This document shows, one piece after another, positions 35,226 to 46,050 of a stretch of 64,000 nucleotides of DNA. Made by a program: the position numbers and the translations under genes. How positions within the stretch are numbered: position 1 is the stretch's first letter; every line of letters starts with the position of its first letter. The notes under the pieces were generated by a model. That model was given only the letters and a program-made list of their open reading frames with translations, did no database searches and had not been told where the DNA came from. This DNA is from Penicillus capitatus (Eukaryota; Chlorophyta). Where the stretch lies: positions 1,364,001-1,428,000 of the forward strand of contig OZ287698.1 of the NCBI GenBank assembly GCA_965649825.1, given 5' to 3'.

Positions 35226-36545
35226 TCAATAAATACCGAACAGAATCCATATCGTTTTGCATACAGGCTGTTCCATTTCTCTCCCCCAACGATTCTTTAG
35301 AATACCGAGCTAGAAAATAGCAAAAGGGATACGGGTGGTATTGGCCAAGTGCTGGGGATTACTGAAGATGGTTGGCAATCGTCTTGTATATGGGAGGGGC
35401 TATGTTGGTGTTGGTGTGATCGTAGTGGTGCTGAATTTTCACTGGCGGCATTCCTTGGATAGGCGTCGGGATGAGACTTGGACACGACTCTCTGTCCTGA
35501 ACATGTCGAATGCGTTAACTGACATTGTCTAAAAAATCTTCATCTGTCTCTTCCGCCGCCTCGACATGGGCGGCGTAGATTTCGAGTTCTTTAAGCGAGT
35601 GCAATTGCTGTTGTCCACGAAAGACGCAGCGATGTGACGTACGTTGCATTCTCCTGCACATCACACCCTGCAATCGTCGCAGGCAGATCTGGGAAACCAC
35701 CTGCTGTAGGCGACAGCCACGTCAGCAAGGCAAGTGACGGTTGAGATCAGAGAAAAATGAGCCAAGAATTCCACAGTAGATGCAGCATCTTTGTAAGGAA
35801 GCTCTCCGAGAACAAGGCTTTTGCATTTGCTTAGTTGACTGATCTCGACAAAGAGACTCTTCAACTGACTCTCTGCAATCTCCATCAAATGCCATCCCTA
35901 TGACACACATCGCACAGGCCTTTCATCTTTTGTGCGGCTGGCTGAATGACCTGGATCGCCCAGACACTCAATCGATCACCCCGAAATCCAGATCTCTCTA
36001 ATCTATCTGCCAGTTGACTGAAGTCCTGTGTCGAGGGAAGGTGTCACTCGAGACGAGAGAGACATCGTCGGTCACTTCGACAGCGACGGGTATGTGAAGA
36101 GATCCGGCCGAAATGCTTGCATCGATCCGTGTCTGGCTAAGCGTATGCATTTTGCGGGGAGCAATGTCGTAGAGGATCGTCCCTCGTGGCCACTCCTGTC
36201 GAAATGGACGGCTATCCAGACCAGGAGTGATCAAGACGATCTGTGAACCATCCATCCAAGCGACTTCTCAAAGACACATACCGGCAGCACGTGGCATGCC
36301 TGATGATAATCTCCGTGTCCAGGAATCGTGATCGACGTTGCTTCGAGTAGGGCATCATCGACAAAACGCGTGACCACGGCATCTTCCATCCTCTCCTGAG
36401 GGGAACGCCCATCCACCTTCTCCAGGAGTGCCGTCTCTTCCTAGGCATCGAAATGGACATCTGCCGGAACTGCTCAGGCGAAGATACAAGAGTGAGGCAG
36501 GTGTCCACGTATGGATCGTATAGGATGGCATCTTTTCGCAACATT
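35226..36545 (-). CDS. LCMT/PPM1-type SAM-dependent methyltransferase (PF04072-like)
   Basis: Joined exons from ATG 36545 read KDAILYDPYVDTCLTLEE, then VVTRFVDDALLEAT, IVLITPGLDSRPFRQEW, TILYDIAPRKM, VEVTDDDFSQLADRLERSGF, WAIQGWHLM and GELPYKDAASTVEFL. These follow the family order: R-x-x-x-x-D, the SAM-binding GxGxDSR loop (here TPGLDSR, with Pro replacing a Gly), the acidic strand, D-D-x-x-x-x-L-x-x-x-G-F, and the EG-x-x-x-Y-L position. LCMT1 methylates the PP2A C-terminus, while other members act on tRNA or small molecules; substrate is unresolved. Several introns are only about 35-47 nt. A stop in the last well-supported exon occurs at 35515. A 27-nt splice there would extend the protein through MPPVKIQHHYDHTN and PPIYKTIANHLQ to 35226. 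That extension is tentative. Confidence 0.75.
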
Positions 36546-36713
36546 TCTTCTCTCCTGGACCGCAACAGCTTCTGCGCCGCTTCGGCATGACTCTGTTGGA
36601 CATACCGTCATCCCCGAGTGCATATACTAAGGGTTACCTGACAGATCACGAGGCATCGTAAAGGCGTCGTAAAGGGACGCGCCATCCTTGGATGTGTCAT
36701 TTCCGCCGTTTTC

Positions 36714-37607
36714 ATGAAGAGCGCCAACAGGTGTCGTTCGGCACGGATGACGACGGTGTCTTCCGTCGCCTCTCAGACTCCGGTCCAGTCCATCTACGTC
36801 AGACATCGCAGCGGGAAGTCCCTTGGTCGACCCCACATCTTTTGTACGACCTTTGAGACGAGGCGTTGTCCCGCACGGCTGGTTGCCGTTGGCTGCAGTG
36901 CCTCGGATGTGTCTCTGGGTGAGCATCAAATTCCTGATACCGAAGACAAGGACGTACCGGTTGTCAAGATTGACAACCTCCACGATCCGTTTGCGACGAT
37001 CGTGACGATGAAATTGGGTGACAGGATTCCACATCCACTCGACACGATGGCCACGCTGCGCAACTTGGGACTCAACATCGTCCGAGCCAAGATCGATACA
37101 TCTGACCCAGATTCTCGAAACCGTTTCTACGTGACCGATCGCGTGACCAGTGAGAAGATCATCAAATCGGCACGCCTTGAAGAAATCCGCCTAGCCGTTC
37201 TGGAGAGCCTCATACATTACTTTCCCGAAACCTCTGATCAACTCAATGCGGCGCATCGTGTGAAGCTCAAAGACACAAGAGATCCAACTGTGCCCCTTGG
37301 TCCGCGCCGCCGCATCGTGGTGGACACACAGATCACGATCCGCGAGAGCGCCTCCGGAAGTTATACGGAACTCTTGATCAACACCGACGATCGCAGCGGG
37401 CTGCTGATCGACGTGGTGTCGACACTGAAGAGCCTGAATGTGAATGTCGTCTCCGCCGAAGTGGATACCATCGGAACGAAAGCCCATCAAGAATTCATGG
37501 TGACATACCACGGCGGGCCACTGAACAACAACATGGAACAGATGGTACGCAGCTGTCTGCAATACTATCTGTCTTTGGCAGAAGTGGAGAACGAGGAATC
37601 GTATTAG
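36714..37607 (+). CDS. Plastid ACT-domain repeat protein, ACR11/ACR12-like
   Basis: This is a single-exon gene of 297 residues. The first 80 or so are basic and Ser/Thr-rich, consistent with a plastid transit peptide. The rest contains two ACT-like halves: VVKIDNLHDPFATIVTMKLG, DTMATLRNLGLNIVRAKI and EIRLAVLESLIHYFPETSDQ, then TELLINTDDRSGLLIDVVST, LNVNVVSAEVDTIGTKAHQE and an ending in a short helix. The order and spacing match Arabidopsis ACR11/ACR12, plastid proteins linked to glutamine synthetase regulation by amino-acid sensing. RSGLL is the usual ligand-binding turn (DRPGLL in plants). The family assignment is strong; the regulatory target here is inference. Confidence 0.88.
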   Translation: MKSANRCRSARMTTVSSVASQTPVQSIYVRHRSGKSLGRPHIFCTTFETRRCPARLVAVGCSASDVSLGEHQIPDTEDKDVPVVKIDNLHDPFATIVTMKLGDRIPHPLDTMATLRNLGLNIVRAKIDTSDPDSRNRFYVTDRVTSEKIIKSARLEEIRLAVLESLIHYFPETSDQLNAAHRVKLKDTRDPTVPLGPRRRIVVDTQITIRESASGSYTELLINTDDRSGLLIDVVSTLKSLNVNVVSAEVDTIGTKAHQEFMVTYHGGPLNNNMEQMVRSCLQYYLSLAEVENEESY

Positions 37608-38171
37608 ATGTGTGATTGGCGGATGGTTACTTTCTTTATTTCGTTCCAGCAACGATTGTTTCGTGGAAACCGTGTCTGTCTTGTGTTGAAGTGTGTGAAA
37701 AGAGATGGCTAACTGCCATTTTTGTCTCCGTCGTCTTGTGCTGGACACACGCCGTCCATCGATGCGTCAACGCAGACGTCAACGGAATGGCTTTGACTGA
37801 CAGTATTCCTTTTCCACGCGTTTTGACTTTTCTGACCCTGGTGCGTTAGCAACGGACGAGCAGTGAGGCGAATTGGAGTGCATCCACTGACAGAATTGCT
37901 CGCTTAAGGACACGTACACACTGGGACTTCGGATTCTTCGCTGCTGACGGCGAAAACGCCGCGCAGACGGGATCGCACGTGCAACCGTTACTCATACGCT
38001 CACTCCGAGACATCCAACGCCCTTTCACCGGCTAAACAGTGCCGCACAGTACTTTGCACAAACGTTGTGCCGCCGCCTGTCTAGTCGTCGCAAAATTCAG
38101 AGCGTCTTCGTGGTCAATGCCCTCCGCCGCGGCTAACGCTTCGCCTGAGGGAAGAGAAGAGAGTTTGCCTA
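37608..38171. other. Intergenic stretch, 3' of the ACT gene and 5' of the kinase gene
   Basis: Short open frames on both strands show no domains, and I find no supported exon. Both flanking genes are on the plus strand, so this holds one 3' end and one promoter. Confidence 0.4.
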
Positions 38172-39564
38172 ATGAATGAACACTTGCTCGTTTCATTCTC
38201 TTTCGCTTTTTTGTATCTCGGAATTCTGTGCTTTGCATTAGTCGGAGGCAAACAACGTCCGCGTAAGAACCGACACACAGAGAAGACCGTCGATACCACC
38301 CTCCCCCTGGATCGGGCACAGCACGATGTCCTTAAGGACTTGAAGCAAGATGCCCGTTGTCTGCTTGTCGAGTTCAGTCGGACGACAGTCGCTTGCAGAG
38401 CCCAAGTCAAAAACACGATGCCGTTAAACGTGAATAGGCCACATCGACTTGAACTGGAGAACATCGTCGTGCACGATATCATCGGCCGTGGTCATTTCAA
38501 GACCGTCTATCGCGGAACGTGGCATTCGTATGCCGTCGCCATGTCGGTCATGAAGACAGGAGGAATACACACAGAGGCACGTTTGCAGCGACAGATTGCG
38601 TTGCATCCACATCTCTTGACGTGCTACGCGTAGGATCGATCTCTCGACGCTTAACTATTGCTAAAGACTCTGTCTGCCGCCGATTGCGCGATCTAGGGTT
38701 CTGAAGGATGTCCTGGGTAACGAGATCGCGATTACGGAGCTGTTGCCCTTCGGCTCTCTTGAACGTATCATGAGAAGCCGTCGACGAATCTTGATGCGTG
38801 ACAAGGTGCAGATTTGCATACAGATTTGTCAGGCCATGCAGCATCTAGCAGGTCACCAAATCGTCCATGGCGATGTCGCCTTGCGCAATATCCTCGTCCA
38901 ATCTCTCGATCCTGTGATGGTCAAAGTAAACAGCAATGACACGCGTGCGATTCTGGATTCAGTTCGCCGATCAGGTGGCAGATTTCGGTTCGGCTAAGTG
39001 GTACTGGCAGGTTCGGCAGGGAACAACAGACTCGAGTCGTTCGCAACAGTATCAAGAACCGCTGCCCATTCGTTGGCTCCCTCCAGAAGTCTTGCAGCAC
39101 CTAAAGTGGTCAGAGAAGTCAGACGTCTGGGCATTCGGTATTACGATGTGGGAGATCTTTGCCGATGGAAGGGAGCCCTATGCCGATGTGTGCATCTCGG
39201 ATGCCGATGTCGTTGCTCATGTCATCGCCGCCGGCTTTCCTCGACAGCCAACGAGATGTCCAGAAAATATCTTTGCGATTATGAAGCGCTGCTGGAGGTC
39301 TGCCATTCGCACCCGTTCTATCTGTACCTCTCTCTTTTTAGGCTGTCTCCTGAAGATCGGCCAAACTTCGAGCAGCTGGACCATCTGTTGTGTACGATCA
39401 GGGTGCCGGATCAGGCAGAGGGTGCGTTCTTCTGCCGGCGTGGCAGAGGACGGTCAACAAAGATATCGCGATCGGGTCATTATGTAACTGCACAGGGAAT
39501 CATTGAACGATTCCTTGAGAGCGAATCCAAACGAACCTTGATGCACTATTCCTCGGGTCTTTGA
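38172..39564 (+). CDS. Membrane-anchored tyrosine-kinase-like protein kinase
   Basis: The N-terminus MNEHLLVSFSFAFLYLGILC is a signal anchor followed by basic residues, so the kinase should face the cytosol. Joined exons give glycine loop GRGHFKTVYRGTW, VAMSVMK (putative ATP Lys), LHPHLLTCY, EIAITELLPFGSLERIM, catalytic loop HGDVALRNILV, VADFGSAKW, WLPPEVLQ, SDVWAFGITMWEIF and RLSPEDRPNFEQL. The catalytic-loop end LRN, the W-x-P-P-E-V-L segment and WEIF are of the tyrosine-kinase/TKL type. HRD is HGD, although the catalytic Asp remains. Three introns were placed: one near 38634-38697 (approximate), one of 50 nt before VADFG, and one of about 55 nt ending CTTTTTAG. There is no extracellular domain. 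Substrate class (Tyr or Ser/Thr) is undetermined. Confidence 0.8.
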
Positions 39565-40207
39565 AGCAACTCCTCAAGAACAGAGCATGATCCCCTTTCC
39601 ACCTTTTTTCTTAATCTGTCATCCTTTTCTTCAAAACAGCTGTTTATCTGATAATTGGAATGGAACCATAAGTTTTTTGTCCCGAACAGATGCGCTTTTT
39701 TGAATGGAGTCTGATAGAAATCTGTATGTCAATAGCCAGTTATTCATCCAGCTGGTCGGTTTTGTTCTGAGGCTGGCTGATGTTAACGACCCTGGTGTTT
39801 TCTTGTGCTTATCTGCTGTTAAGGAATTGTGTGATGCGTCCTCAGATGGGTGCAGAGGAAGTCCTGAATAGACACTGTCGAGATAGTGAAATCGCAACTG
39901 CCAATAGACCTTTCGACAAAAGAACGAAATGAGAAAGCAAAACCAATAATCGAGGGTCTGAACGCGGCAGATCGACAAACGACAGGGCAGATGCCCACGC
40001 GTGTTCACATGAATCCAGTGACAGTGACAACCGAACGAACGAACGAACGAACGAACAAACCTGCATCGTTACAGGTCACACTATTTACACTAGTAGCAGA
40101 AGAATGTACCAATGTGTCGTGTCACTGCTAAGTGCTTTCTATTGCATCTTCACATCTAATCCTCTCTGCTGAGCTTCAATCGAATGCAGATTCAATGCTT
40201 GCCATCC
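39565..40207. other. Intergenic stretch with a short tetranucleotide repeat
   Basis: I found no supported coding exon. The only structure I see is a CGAA/GAAC tandem run of about 25 bp starting near 40032. Short minus-strand frames (39631-40066) show low-complexity Leu/Ser and look accidental. Confidence 0.4.
40032..40056. repeat. GAAC tetranucleotide microsatellite
   Basis: Five to six units of GAAC (CGAA phase) in tandem, interrupted at the end by AAAC. It is intergenic and probably of no functional consequence. Confidence 0.8.
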
Positions 40208-41407
40208 ATGAAATTTTCCCGATTGCCGAACGAAACGATCTCCGGTGAGTGTTTTCTCAGACATCGGTTTCGACGGATTCGGATCTTCTCGCGTGGATCG
40301 CGATTTCGGATCGTCGTGTGCAGAATTCAGATCCAGATTCGGCAAACACTTGGCTGGGTCATCCCGAATTCGAACATGACGTGACAGATCCAGAGGCTAC
40401 ACCCGCTGCTGTGTGTACTCCTTCTCCACTTCTCCCAATCTTGCATTCCAAGCATCATCAACTTTCTCCTCCTCGTCTCTCTTCATCTCTTTGCAACGCC
40501 GTCCGACCTCTTCTCTATCTGCTCTCCCTTTTCGCATGTTCTCAAGGCGTTCGTGTTTTCGATGACTTTTTCAAAAGTGGATGTCGGCCATTCCATCGAT
40601 CACTTTTTGCATCCATCTGCTTCTCTTCAATTCTTGCGTCCTCTCGTCTGGCGCAATGTCATGTGACGATGATGGCTCAACGAGGCAGACGAAGACTCCA
40701 GCTATCCAACAAGCTTCAAGTCGGGATTGGAGCTTCAATCCGGGCAGTATGTCACCCAGCAACCAAAAGGATTGGAAGCAGCTCTATAGTATGTGCGGAG
40801 GCCTGGTATAGGTCTCCACTGCCGCTGACCACTTTGGCCCCGCTAGAGAAAGTAGCTCGACCGGCAGGCTTTTCGATCGCCAGTGGCCTTCTCACCACCT
40901 CGTACTCCGCAACATATGCGCTGGCAGAAATCTTACCATCTCCTCTTCTCGCGGGTTGTGTCGAAAATGGCGTGGCGGCGCGTAGCCGTGATGCTTATCG
41001 ATCGCTGCCGTCGGATTGAACCATACACTGAGTTTTTGGTTACGCCTTACTCAAATGTTGTTATCAAGGTCTATGTTCTCGGCGACAGCCTCCCGTTGTC
41101 ACATGTTCAGCTCAGACTAGGCTGCTTCGAAGGAAGTTCTTCATAACACGCCTCCATCCAGCCAATTCCAAGTGCACACCATCATCATTTCCTTCATGTC
41201 ACTTCAAAGTCATCGCGACGTTAGGTGCTCTTGTTTCTGCTCGGTGTAGATCCGTTCATCGAGATAACCACTGGCGAATCCAGTCTTGCTCTACGAGAGA
41301 AGTCTTTGAAATGGCCAGGATATCTGTTTAAGGGTGGGCATCTTATTGCCGTAACAAATCAGGAATCATACAAACAGTTTTTGTCACATCTTAACTATGG
41401 CAACTGA
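40208..41407 (+). CDS. Putative multi-exon gene, unknown function
   Basis: I do not recognise this gene. Coding segments change frame at plausible short introns. An opening MKFSRLPNETISG segment is followed by an intron of about 36 nt ending GTGACAGATCCAG. Next come a segment with LKAFVFSMTFSKVDVGHSID and FLHPSASLQFLRPLVWRN; after a possible 31-nt intron, DWSFNPGSMSPSNQKDWKQL; then RRIEPYTEFLVTPYSNVVIK; and a last exon reading NPFIEITTGESSLALREKS, KWPGYLFKGGHLIAVTNQES and a stop at 41407. The C-terminal half looks like a real globular domain. Exon boundaries in the first half are weak, and an in-frame ATG at 40184 is an alternative start. It is convergent with the SMC gene, 7 nt from its stop. 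Confidence 0.45.
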
Positions 41408-41414
41408 ACTGCCT

Positions 41415-44400
41415 TTAGAGATAGAGACTGGTCTTCGATTCACTCATTCCGTTCTCGAAATTGTTTTTGTGATCTGAGTCCCGCCTTTCTCCATAGACAC
41501 CTAAACAGAACGTCTTCTTGCTCAAGGCAACTGTCAAAACACAGACATAGAGAAGACGATGGCAGGCTCTGTGAAATAGAGGATTGTGCGAAATGCAGAT
41601 CACTTGATAGCCGTCACCACAGAGTCCCTATTGAGTGATTCTTTCGTTGACTGCGACACGGCAGTGCGTACCTTGAGCAATTCCCCTGTCTTCTCCTGAT
41701 TCTTGATGTCTAGAAAAGCATCCACTTCATCTAAGAAGAGCGTCTTGGCGTAGCCACCCACAGATGCAGCCTACACAGCAGCTTTGTGAAAGAGATGTCT
41801 TCCGCAGAGGAGGAGGGACAGAGATGAAGAGAATGAGGGAGATCAGTGTTCGCTGTCCTCCCGAAAGTTGCAGCAGTGAGCTTTTCTTCTCGGGCGGATC
41901 AAACTGGTGCGAAAAGCAGAAACGGACACCCTTTGCGAGATCTCCATCGACAGCTGGCTCCAGCCATATACGCTGCAACCATCTAACCAACAAAACGTTG
42001 AAATCTAAAAGGGGTACCATGTGTGGCAGGAGTTCAGCAGAGCGCTCTCTGACGGAGCTGCAGATGTTCTCAAAGGTCTCTTGGTGTTTTTGAGCTGCCT
42101 TCAAGACACAGGACTCACCCGGGACATGGTGACAAAGCGTATCCATACGGACTGCTCTTGTGCTTCGCCTTTGTGCTCGAGCACACACAGAAGCTTCTGC
42201 CATTCATTCACTTTCTGATGGAGTGCATTCACGTGATCTCTCAGGGATAGATAATTCGACTAAAGACAGGCAGGTATCATCAGCACCTGATACACATCCA
42301 AAACAGCACTTGCCATGCGAGCACGTTGTTGTTTGTCTGGCTCAACTGCCTGCATTTCGAGGTGCAGAACTGACAATTGATCCTTCAGGGTGTTCAACTC
42401 GCGAAAAGAGTGAGACACGTCACATCGCTTTTCCGTCATTTCAACATCTTGCTGTGTTCTTAACGCATAACTGCCTTCAAAGAGAGCTGAATCCATGGAC
42501 CGGATGCACCGCACGATGCCCTCGAGTTCCTCCAGTTGAGACTGGATCAGGTCCTCCTCTCGACAGAGGACATCCAACTGGTTCCCTTGCCTCTGCAAAA
42601 CACTCTGCCAGGAGTCGTCATTCCTTTCTATTCTGAAAAGACAAAGCGTCACCTGAAGGTCGTGTTCCTGTCTGATAAGATCCTCTCTGGTCAATCGTGC
42701 ATCGCGGGGGGAAGAGTTGAATTGATCGGCCTCTTTTATGATGGTGCCTGCGAGTTCTTGCTGTCGTTGAAAAAGAATGTCCTCCAGTCGTTTCTTCTCT
42801 GTTAAGAGCTGCGTCTTCTCACACTTTCTTGTCTCTTGTCGCTCCACCTGCCATCGCATCTGCTTCAATTCTTGCTCAACCGTAGCGACTTCGTTCTTGC
42901 ATCCATCCTACAACAGAGCTCCAGAAATTCCGGCATAACAAAGGCGATGAGAGACCAGGCGCCGTAGACTTGTATCCATGTCATTCACTAAGCTATGGAT
43001 CGCGCGTTTTGGGTCTTTTTCAAACAGTGGTTTTTGCTGTTTGTATTGCTCTATTTCCCCTTCTGCACGCTCTATACGTTTCGTTATCTGCCCGACCTCT
43101 GCCTCGATCGTAGCTGCCTTGGAAAGAGCCTGGGCGAAGACTCCTTAAGCCAAACCATCCACTTCCTGAACCTTTACCTCTGCGATCTTCTTCTGTTCAT
43201 TGGCGAGCTGTTTCAGCTTCTCGATCTCTGTCTGCAGTTGGTTCTTCTCGGCATTCATTGTCTTGAGAGATAGAGATAGACGCTTCGTCATGACTTGTGC
43301 TCGATCCATGCGAAATTTGAGTTTGATAGGTGTATCTGCCATTGCATGCGTTGTCGGCATCCATCCTCCTGTCATCGATCCCTTCCGTCGTATCACTCCG
43401 TGCATCGTCACACATGTCACATCAGGAGCAATGCTCAGTAGTCTTGTGGCGATATCATCATCTCGCACGATCATTTGATTGCCAACACATTTGGCCATGG
43501 CACACTGCAGTCGGTTATCGTAGTCGAAAAACGAGAGGGGCAAAATCAGCTCATCTGACGCAGCACATCTGTTCAGTGACTGTCGAAATCGATCGACCAA
43601 TACAAACCTTGGGAGAACTCTGATCTGCAGCTAGAAATGAGGGAAGATGCATTTTGTACACGAAGATCGTTCAGTACCCAGATCTTCGTTTGAGAACGGC
43701 ATTCCTCTTTGTCCTGCTGTATGGCACGCTGAACAACATCTCTGGCCTGATCCAATGACTCAACCGTCCATACCCCGATACGCATGCCTAGACCATCACC
43801 GTCAGCATTCTTCGGTTTCGTGCGTTAGCATTCATCACGTGCCCATAATCAAGTGCAGTGCTGTCAAGAACTCTTCAATGGATGAGATGTCACTCTTGAA
43901 AGAGAATTGATAGTACAGTGGAACGATTCCCTCTCTTTTCGATCCGAAGAGCTTTTCCAGTGATGTCTTATCGGATTGGTAGATTCTCTGATGGTGCTGG
44001 AGCTCTTCTTGCAACAAAAGGCTCCTTTGCTCCAAACCTTCTAGCTTCTCATCCCACGCAGCAAGTCGCGCCTCCACAGACAGACCACTCTTCACTTTCA
44101 GCTCACATTCGATGGCATGCCATCTGCAGCAGTTATATGATGTCAGCGATCTCAGTGTTGATGCATCAGATCTATACTTTTCGCGGAGTGCTTCTGGAGA
44201 CGAAGATGCGAGCAGTTCCTGTAACGCGGTCTTCTTTTTCGACAGGGACTCTAACTCCTTTTCCAGCCCCTCCATTTCCTGTAAGTATGTTGTCATGCTG
44301 TCTTCAGGATCTGCAGTAAAATGCGATTCGAGATGACAGCAAGGCAAAAATGCAGAACTCGAGTTCTCGATTTCTGTCTTGAATTTCGACAGTCGCAGCA

Positions 44401-45743
44401 GACATGCTTCTTCTCTTCGCTGTCTCTCCATAAGGGTCGCCAGTTTATTCTCCAATCCTCTCATGAGATGCTCATCAACTGCATCCTTGTCTAACTCCTC
44501 AATGCTCTTGCAGTACTTAACCAACTGTTTTATGATGTGTATTTGAAAAGCAGGTGATTCATCAGTATGTGCGTACCTGCTCCTCTGCCATTCCTATCTG
44601 TAAGCGAATCGTTTTTGAATCCTTCACAGCCATTTGCTGTACACGATGTCCCCCGTCATCACACTTTCTCTTCTTCTCTCGAACTTCTTCCAACTCTGTC
44701 TTTAAACTATCGATCTTCTTCTGTAAGACAGACAAGGCCGTTCGATTCCTTCTCGTTGTGTTTGTGATCCGGACTTCGCATTGAGCCGTTCTTTGTCGCA
44801 GATCTTCACGCTGGCTGCTTAATACAGATGCCATAGTCGTTGACTGATCGATAAAACGACGTCCCTGCAAGTGATAACGCGATTGTGTTTCTTCGAAGCG
44901 TCGCCGATCTTCAAATGCCGCTTCGCATTTCTTCACTTCCACCTCCTGCGACGAAGATGCAGTCAAGATCAAAAGTGCCGCAGAGATATATATCGTAACG
45001 AGATGCCGCAGCTGGATGCGAATGGACCGTAGCATTTGGCGTCCATCACGGATCTCGCCATCCAGCATCTTCTTCGTCGTGCGCCACCTGTTCGACACTG
45101 TGTCTCCTTCGGCGATACCGACGTCGCATCTTACCGATCAAAACCGCTCGCCATCTCGATCACAGCGCCTATTGCCTGGGCATCTTTGGTAAAAAACGAT
45201 AGAAAATGCGATTCCTGAAGACAGGGGCGTACTGTTCTGATCGACGATCTGTGTGACGCGCGACTGTTGCAGAATGGAGAGGTGATTGGACAGCAGGAGT
45301 CCATTGCCACGCAGGAACGTCTAGAGATATGAAGATAAGAACTGATCGAAATAGGGAGACGGGTCCAACTTTGATCTGCTTCGCCGTCTTGCGCTTTCGA
45401 TTGAGCTGATACAGTCGATGGTGTTCATGACTCAACTCCACGCGAAGCGCGTCGCCGTTTGAGAAATGGACTGTCACAACGCATCGCTACAGAAGTGTGA
45501 CATGTCACACAAACGCGTATGTGCGTTCATCACCTGCTGATGTGTCACGTTCTTGAGATCGGAGAGAACGTTGACGCGCAGAGGAGTGGTTGGCGACAGG
45601 GCAAAACACAAAGCATCGAGGATATTGCTCTTTCCGCTGCCATTTTGCCCGACGATTCCCAACAGATCCGATTCTTTGAGTTCCAACCGCAATGGCTCAC
45701 AAATGGATTTGAAACCTTGAATCTCGACCGAGGCGATCCACAT
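41415..45743 (-). CDS. SMC-family ATPase (divergent structural maintenance of chromosomes protein)
   Basis: The N-terminal head starts at ATG 45743 (MWIASVEIQGFKSICEPL). It has Walker A VGQNGSGKSNILDALCFAL (about residue 30), then TFLRGNGLLLSNHLSILQQ with the Q-loop QQSRVT. Long coiled coils (45000-43850 and 43300-42260) flank a hinge (43330-43800) ending KGSMTGGW. The C-terminal head has signature LSGGQRTLISL (near 41860), Walker B AKTLFLDEVDAFLDI (near 41730) and the H-loop QVICISHNPLFHRAC. Introns of 44-55 nt were resolved at several points; the first contains a 16-nt palindrome at 45495. Length of about 1,250-1,300 residues fits SMC1-4. The head and hinge do not clearly match SMC1, 2, 3 or 4, so the subfamily is left open. 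It acts in chromosome organisation by family. Confidence 0.85.
45495..45510. repeat. 16-nt perfect palindrome inside SMC intron 1
   Basis: GTGTGACATGTCACAC reads identically on both strands. It lies in the first SMC intron shortly before the 3' splice site (...CTTCTGTAG). It contains the TGTGAC word found near many 3' splice sites in this window. Confidence 0.9.
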
Positions 45744-46050
45744 CGAAACGCAGCCACAATAATCACGAGATGCCTTCCAACGTCATCCGAATCGCAAATG
45801 TCGAACCTGTCACATCACGAACGCATGGGTGTTGCTCTAAGTAGAAGAGGCCGCCAAAACGATGATCGAGCCTAGCGCCAGAGTTCAATGCCGCGTTGCT
45901 GCGTCATTAGATTGACGATCGAGGAGTTCGGGAGCGATGGTGGCCGTGAGGGTTATCCGTACCGATGTGGCATGACGTCAACATCGTGTCTTAGCCGACT
46001 CGACAGGTCGAAAAGCTGTATCACGTCGCGGCTTTATTAGAAAGAGCATC
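45744..46050. promoter_or_regulatory. Divergent intergenic region between SMC and acyl-CoA oxidase
   Basis: This 307-bp region separates divergent ATGs at 45743 and 46051. It contains one copy of GTCACATCA at 45809-45817, the 9-mer over-represented across the window. No TATA element was evident. Confidence 0.4.

Noticed and set aside
40032-40056. GAAC microsatellite as a regulatory array
   Set aside because: Too short and simple; intergenic with no associated gene start nearby.
40249-41019. Single 256-codon plus-strand frame
   Set aside because: Low-complexity Ser/Leu stretches; better coding signal alternates between frames at short introns in the same region.
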